45,464 nucleotides of DNA, taken from contig DASRES010000073.1 in assembly GCA_035651955.1 (NCBI GenBank), forward strand, positions 1-45,464, written 5' to 3'. Every line of letters begins with the position of its first letter. Position 1 is the stretch's first letter. Below, piece by piece: positions 41,647 to 45,464 of this stretch. A program made the translations under genes and the position numbers. The stretch is from Acidimicrobiia bacterium. GTDB lineage: Bacteria > Actinomycetota > Acidimicrobiia > IMCC26256 > JAMXLJ01. The notes beneath the pieces were generated by a model. The model had not been told where the DNA came from and made no database searches. It saw only the letters and a list, made by a program, of their open reading frames with translations.

Positions 41647-43506
41647 ATGATGCGCCGCCTGCTCCCGCTCGCCGCGATCGCGTCCGTCGGCGCGCTCGTC
41701 GCCGTCGTCCTGCCCGTCGCGACACCCGCGCCCGGTGCGCCGAAGGTGTCCGAGCAGGGTGTGCCGCTGAGCGCGCAGGGCGTCGCGCCCGGATGGCGCG
41801 CCGACGCGAACGTCGGCGCCGATCTCGTCGGTGTGAAGTGGGACGGCGACCCGAACGCGCAGTTCACCGTGTCGACGCGTGACTCCTCGGGGCACTGGTC
41901 GGTGCCCACGCCGCTCGACGCCGTCGACACCGGGCCCGACCCCGGGACGAAGGAAGCCGCGCACGTCGCGAGGAAGCACGCGACCGAGCCGCTGTGGGTG
42001 CACGGCGACAGCGACGTCCGCGTGACGCTCGCGTCCGGGTCGGCCGCGAACGTCGAGCTGCGTACCGTGCACTCGCCCGCGCAGCAGGTGCCGGCGAGCT
42101 CGGCGTCTGCCGCGATCGCGTGGCCCAGCGTCATCCTGCGCGCGCAGTGGGGCGCGGACGAGAGCCTGCGCTCGCGCAACTGCTCGCCCGCGCCGCAGTA
42201 CAGCGACGCCGTGAAGTTCGCGGTCATCCACCACACGGTGGACTCGAACAACTACTCGCCCGCGCAGAGCTACCAGATCGTCCGCGGGATCTACGCGTAC
42301 TCGGTGCTCACGCTCGGGTACTGCGACATGATGTACAACTTCCTCGTCGACAAGTACGGCCAGATCTTCGAGGGCCGGTACGGCGGCGCGGACAAGCCGG
42401 TGCTCGGCGCACACGCCATCGGATTCAACTGGGAGAGCGTCGGCGTCGCGGCGATCGGTGACTACTCGACGACGACACCGTCGGCCGCGCTGATCGACGC
42501 CATCGAGCGGCTGCTCGCGTGGAAGTTCGCGGCAAGCGGGATCGACCCGCTCCAGCCCGTCACCTACACCACGAACGGCAACGACAAGTTCCCCGCGGGC
42601 ACGACGATGGTCATCCCGAACATCGTCGGGCACCGCGACACGTGGTTCACCGCGTGCCCGGGGCAGGCGCTCTACGACATGCTCCCCGCGATCCGCGCGA
42701 GCGTCACGCAGCGCATCGAGTTCCAGCCGCTCGACACGTTCCCGGGATGGCGCGCGCAACCGGGCTACCCGAGCCTCATGGCCGTGAGCGCGTTCGGCGC
42801 GCTGTACCCGGCCGGCGCCGAGAACCCGCTGCTGCCGAGCGCGTACTTCCCCGGTTGGCAGATCGTGCGCGCGGTCAAGCTGCTGCCCGGCGGGGGCGGT
42901 GGCTACGTGCTCGACGGCTACGGCGGCCTGCACCCGTTCGGGAGCGCGCCGGTCGTCTACGGCTCGTACTGGCCGGGCTGGGACATCGCGCGTGACTTCA
43001 CGCTGCTGCCCTCGGGCCGGGGCGGTTACGTCCTCGACGCGTGGGGCGGACTGCATCCCTTCGGCGTCGCGCCACCCATCGCGAGGACGACGTTCTGGCC
43101 CGGTTGGGACATCGCGCGACGCGTCGCGATCCTGCCGTCGGGCACCGGTGGCTACGTGCTCGATGGGTGGGGCGGTGTGCACCCGTTCGGGAGCGCGCCC
43201 GCGGTCGGCAGCGGCCCGTACTGGCCCGGTTGGGACATCGCGCGCGACATCGCGGTGCAGCCGAGCACGCAGCGCGTCTACGTGCTCGACGGCTTCGGTG
43301 GCGTGTGGCCGCTCAACGGCGCGCCACGCCTCCCGTCGCCGTACTTCGGCAGCGACCAGATCCGCGGCTTCGCGCTGACGGCGACCGGCGGGTACGAGAT
43401 GAACCGCGTCGGGACGATCATGAACTTCGGCGGCGCGCCGCCCGTCCCGCAGCCGATGCCGATCATCTCGCCGCCGTACGCGCGGCAGCTCGCGATCGCG
43501 CCGTGA
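41647..43506 (+). CDS. Secreted PGRP-type N-acetylmuramoyl-L-alanine amidase with HPFG repeats
   Basis: 619-aa exported protein. A signal peptide (about 1-30) precedes a beta-rich region to about 150. An Amidase_2/PGRP domain follows (about 159-355): ILRAQWGADESLR, FAVIHHTVDSN with a zinc His (about 195), YNFLVDKYGQIFEGRYGG, GAHAIGFNWESVGVAAIG, and the second His and the Cys ligand in GHRDTWFTACPGQ (about 328-337). It should cleave the amide between muramic acid and the stem peptide. Residues 400-619 are five HPFG repeats ending ARQLAIAP, matching the end of the FG-GAP protein. GGAGG lies 5 nt before the ATG pair at 41647. Confidence 0.9.
   Translation: MMRRLLPLAAIASVGALVAVVLPVATPAPGAPKVSEQGVPLSAQGVAPGWRADANVGADLVGVKWDGDPNAQFTVSTRDSSGHWSVPTPLDAVDTGPDPGTKEAAHVARKHATEPLWVHGDSDVRVTLASGSAANVELRTVHSPAQQVPASSASAAIAWPSVILRAQWGADESLRSRNCSPAPQYSDAVKFAVIHHTVDSNNYSPAQSYQIVRGIYAYSVLTLGYCDMMYNFLVDKYGQIFEGRYGGADKPVLGAHAIGFNWESVGVAAIGDYSTTTPSAALIDAIERLLAWKFAASGIDPLQPVTYTTNGNDKFPAGTTMVIPNIVGHRDTWFTACPGQALYDMLPAIRASVTQRIEFQPLDTFPGWRAQPGYPSLMAVSAFGALYPAGAENPLLPSAYFPGWQIVRAVKLLPGGGGGYVLDGYGGLHPFGSAPVVYGSYWPGWDIARDFTLLPSGRGGYVLDAWGGLHPFGVAPPIARTTFWPGWDIARRVAILPSGTGGYVLDGWGGVHPFGSAPAVGSGPYWPGWDIARDIAVQPSTQRVYVLDGFGGVWPLNGAPRLPSPYFGSDQIRGFALTATGGYEMNRVGTIMNFGGAPPVPQPMPIISPPYARQLAIAP
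42844..43503 (+). repeat. Protein-level HPFG repeat array, copy in the amidase
   Basis: Five units of about 41 codons: YFPGWQIVRAV, YWPGWDIARDF, FWPGWDIARRV, YWPGWDIARDI and a degenerate YFGSDQIRGF, each followed by GYVLDGxGGLHPFG-like text, with the last copies decayed (GGVWPLNG, GTIMNFGG). Confidence 0.87.
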
Positions 43507-43527
43507 CGCGGCCGCGCGCGCCGCGCG

Positions 43528-45345
43528 TCAGCCCGGGACCGGGAGGTTCGCGGGCAGCGGCGCGCCGGGTGTGCGCGGCGCCAGGTACACCGCGACACCA
43601 CCGGACGACGCGACGCGCCGCAGTCCCGGCTGCGGCGCGGGCGGCGCCGTAGCCGGCGTGACGGTCAACGTCTCGCCCGCACGCTCCGGATGCACCGCGA
43701 GGCGCGCGCCGTAGAGCCAGCCCCAGGCGGGCGGGACGCGTGCCGCCACGCCGTGCTTCTCGAGCTGGAGGATCAACCCCGCCGCCCACGGCCACTCCTG
43801 GGCCTGGTTCACGACGAGCACGGGCCGGTGATCGCCGCGGGTCGCGGCGAGCGTGCGCTGCGCGAGCACGCGCATGACGTCCGGCTTGGGCTCGCTGTTC
43901 GCGACGTCGGCGGCGGCCTGCACCGTGAACGCGGTGCCGACGAAGAACGCGACGAGCAGCACCGCGGGTGCGGCCCGTCGCCATTCGGGCGGTACGTGGA
44001 GACGGGCCGCGCGCGGCCATCGCACCGGCGCGGGCGTGCGGCCGTCGCCCAGCACGGACGCGCCGATCCCGAGCCAGGCCGTGAAGCTGGCCGCCGAGAT
44101 CCACGTGACGAGGTAGACCTCGAAGCCGCCCGCGATGCGCAGCACCGACCACGCGGCCGCGGCGAACAGCACCACGTTGAGCACCGCGAGTCGCAGGACG
44201 TCCGGCATGCGGCGACGCACCGCGAGCGCGGTCGCCGCGCCGAACACGACGAGCGTCACGACGCCGAAGCCGTACCCGCTCGGCGCCGCGCGCTGTTGCG
44301 CGGACAGTGGCAGCAGCGCGCGCGGGATCCCGCCGAGCTGCTGCAACGTCACGCGCACCATCTGGTGGACGCCCACCGTCGGCTTCGCGTGCTCGAAGAA
44401 CTGGTCGATCCGCGTGAGGTTGCCCGGGTGGTGACGGAACTGCTCGACGATCGGCGGCAACCACACCACCACACCGACGACCGCCGCCACGGCGAGCCAG
44501 CGCAGCGCGTCGACGACGACCGCCCGCCGTCGCGGCCCGGTCGCGGCGCGCGCCGAGTGCACCACGTCGGCCGCACCGAGGACGATCGCCGCGCCGAGCA
44601 CCGCGACCGTCGCCGGTGTGTACCCGATGTGCGTCTGCACGACGAAGGACGCGACGAACACGGCAGGGGCGAGCGAGCGCGTGGACCCGCACGCGATGCT
44701 CCACGCGAGGACCACGACGAGGCCGAACGGCAAAACCGTCACGAACGGGTTCCACGCGTTCTGCAGCAGCGGAGCGCCGAGGAAGCGCATCCAGACTGCG
44801 AGCAGGACGGCCGTCCACAGCACGAGCCGCCGGCCGCCGCGCTGCCACGCGACGACGAGGATCCCCGCGCACGCAGCACCGTTGATCGCGAGCGCGCCGA
44901 TGCTCAGCGAGACGGACCGCGTCCCGAACAGGCGGTAGACCGGCGCGAGCACGTAGAACAGCAGTGGGCCGGGATGGTTGAAGTGGAACCGCGAGTACGG
45001 CCCGAGCCAGACGGGGTGGACGCCGACGTCGTGGATCGACAGCTCGGTGATCGCGAGGTCCCCGGGGTTCCACACCCTCCCGCCCAGGTCGACGAGCAGG
45101 CGGATCGCCTGGAGGAGGAGCGGGAGCAGGACGAGCGCGATCGCGAGGCCGAGGAGACGTCGCGTCGGTCGGGCGTCGGCGCGCGCGACGGCGACGGGTT
45201 CGTCTGCGTGGGGGTCGTCGTCGGCGGCGGTGTACGCCGGGACGGTACGCACGGGGAGCGGCTCGACCTTCTCGCTCGCGGGACGCCGGAGCGACCCTAG
45301 CCGCACCACCGACGGTGCCCGTGCCACGGCGTCGGCCTGCGTCAC
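43528..45345 (-). CDS. Multi-pass membrane protein, GT-C-type glycosyltransferase-like
   Basis: 605-aa polytopic membrane protein. A cytosolic N-terminus of about 60 residues precedes roughly ten hydrophobic segments. After the first segment an external loop reads GDLAITELSIHDVG...HFNHPGPLLFYVLAPVYRLFG, with the acidic residues and His expected of lipid-phosphosugar-dependent GT-C enzymes. The C-terminal 100 residues form a soluble domain. It probably decorates the surface glycan outside the membrane. The start is GTG at 45345; 21 bp separate its stop from the convergent amidase gene. Family assignment is by topology and loop pattern only. Confidence 0.68.
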   Translation of the reverse strand: MTQADAVARAPSVVRLGSLRRPASEKVEPLPVRTVPAYTAADDDPHADEPVAVARADARPTRRLLGLAIALVLLPLLLQAIRLLVDLGGRVWNPGDLAITELSIHDVGVHPVWLGPYSRFHFNHPGPLLFYVLAPVYRLFGTRSVSLSIGALAINGAACAGILVVAWQRGGRRLVLWTAVLLAVWMRFLGAPLLQNAWNPFVTVLPFGLVVVLAWSIACGSTRSLAPAVFVASFVVQTHIGYTPATVAVLGAAIVLGAADVVHSARAATGPRRRAVVVDALRWLAVAAVVGVVVWLPPIVEQFRHHPGNLTRIDQFFEHAKPTVGVHQMVRVTLQQLGGIPRALLPLSAQQRAAPSGYGFGVVTLVVFGAATALAVRRRMPDVLRLAVLNVVLFAAAAWSVLRIAGGFEVYLVTWISAASFTAWLGIGASVLGDGRTPAPVRWPRAARLHVPPEWRRAAPAVLLVAFFVGTAFTVQAAADVANSEPKPDVMRVLAQRTLAATRGDHRPVLVVNQAQEWPWAAGLILQLEKHGVAARVPPAWGWLYGARLAVHPERAGETLTVTPATAPPAPQPGLRRVASSGGVAVYLAPRTPGAPLPANLPVPG

Positions 45346-45373
45346 GGCCTGTGCCTGGGCGGACGCGGTTCGG

Positions 45374-45379
45374 TACCCT
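45374..45379 (+). promoter_or_regulatory. Leaderless-type -10 of the GT2 gene
   Basis: TACCCT, 8 nt before the GTG at 45388. Confidence 0.45.
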
Positions 45380-45387
45380 GTCCCGCC

Positions 45388-45464
45388 GTGCCCGCTCCGC
45401 CCGCCGATCGCGGCGTCGACGCCGAGCGCTGTCTCTCGGTCGTCATGCCTTGTTACAACGAGGC
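45388..45464 (+). CDS. GT2-family glycosyltransferase (N-terminus only)
   Basis: First 25 codons of a gene running off the window. It encodes a short Pro/Asp leader followed by LSVVMPCYNE, the classic first strand and loop of GT2 (GT-A fold) glycosyltransferases. The GTG start is supported by the TACCCT box 8 nt upstream. It diverges from the GT-C-like gene and may work with it, for example in making a lipid-linked sugar donor. Confidence 0.8.
   Translation, partial: MPAPPADRGVDAERCLSVVMPCYNE

Noticed and set aside
38873-41725. 950-codon minus-strand frame opposite Wzm/Wzt
   Set aside because: Highly charged low-complexity translation, antisense to genes with intact transporter motifs.
38518-43503. 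Could the periodic DNA repeats be a CRISPR or satellite array?
   Set aside because: Periodicity is in codons, units are diverged at DNA level and lie inside open frames; there are no identical repeats with unique spacers.

Overview
This is a very GC-rich, gene-dense window from an actinobacterium. I infer class Acidimicrobiia or a relative, with moderate confidence. The reasons are GTG/TTG starts, ATGA/GTGA gene overlaps, many start codons only 6-10 nt after a TAnnnT -10 box (leaderless-type promoters), a complete ergothioneine set, and an actinobacterial SUF cluster with an internal Rieske ferredoxin. I see no rRNA, tRNA, CRISPR array or insertion sequence.

Region 1 (1-7.2 kb): iron-sulfur cluster assembly. 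sufB (cut by the window edge), sufD, a Rieske ferredoxin and a first sufC run rightward. A second sufC, sufS and sufU run leftward. Between the two arms lie a peptidoglycan L,D-transpeptidase gene and a 60-aa orphan gene. Two different intact SufC ATPases in one locus is the oddity here.

Region 2 (7.2-10.4 kb): a family 4 glycosyltransferase and a divergent glycogen-debranching-type glucosidase.

Region 3 (10.4-18.5 kb): egtD, egtC, egtB and egtA, tightly overlapped on the minus strand. They are preceded by a 24-codon leader ORF with a very strong ribosome binding site, and by an OpuCA/ProV-type ABC ATPase with CBS domains on the same strand. Two matching permeases and a lipoprotein substrate-binding protein diverge from the ATPase. 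Ergothioneine and hercynine are betaines, so this betaine-type transporter is a good candidate for an ergothioneine transporter.

Region 4 (18.5-24.4 kb): a metallo-beta-lactamase-fold hydrolase with a duplicated gene tail; a tandem pair of acyl-CoA dehydrogenases behind a palindromic operator; a one-TM protein; a structured RNA-like segment carrying a 13-codon ORF whose ribosome binding site pairs with 15 nt of the 16S rRNA tail; a 73-aa protein; a DUF1802 protein; and an alpha/beta hydrolase lacking its nucleophile.

Region 5 (24.4-45.5 kb): a surface-glycan locus. It has a sugar-nucleotide transferase, an SDR reductase/epimerase, at least six GT4-type glycosyltransferases, two methyltransferases, a Wzm/Wzt ABC exporter, a GT-C-like membrane protein and the start of a GT2 enzyme. 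Two secreted proteins, an FG-GAP propeller protein and a peptidoglycan amidase, share a C-terminal repeat of about 41 residues built on GGLHPFG and YWPGWDIAR. They may be wall- or glycan-associated partners of the exported polymer.
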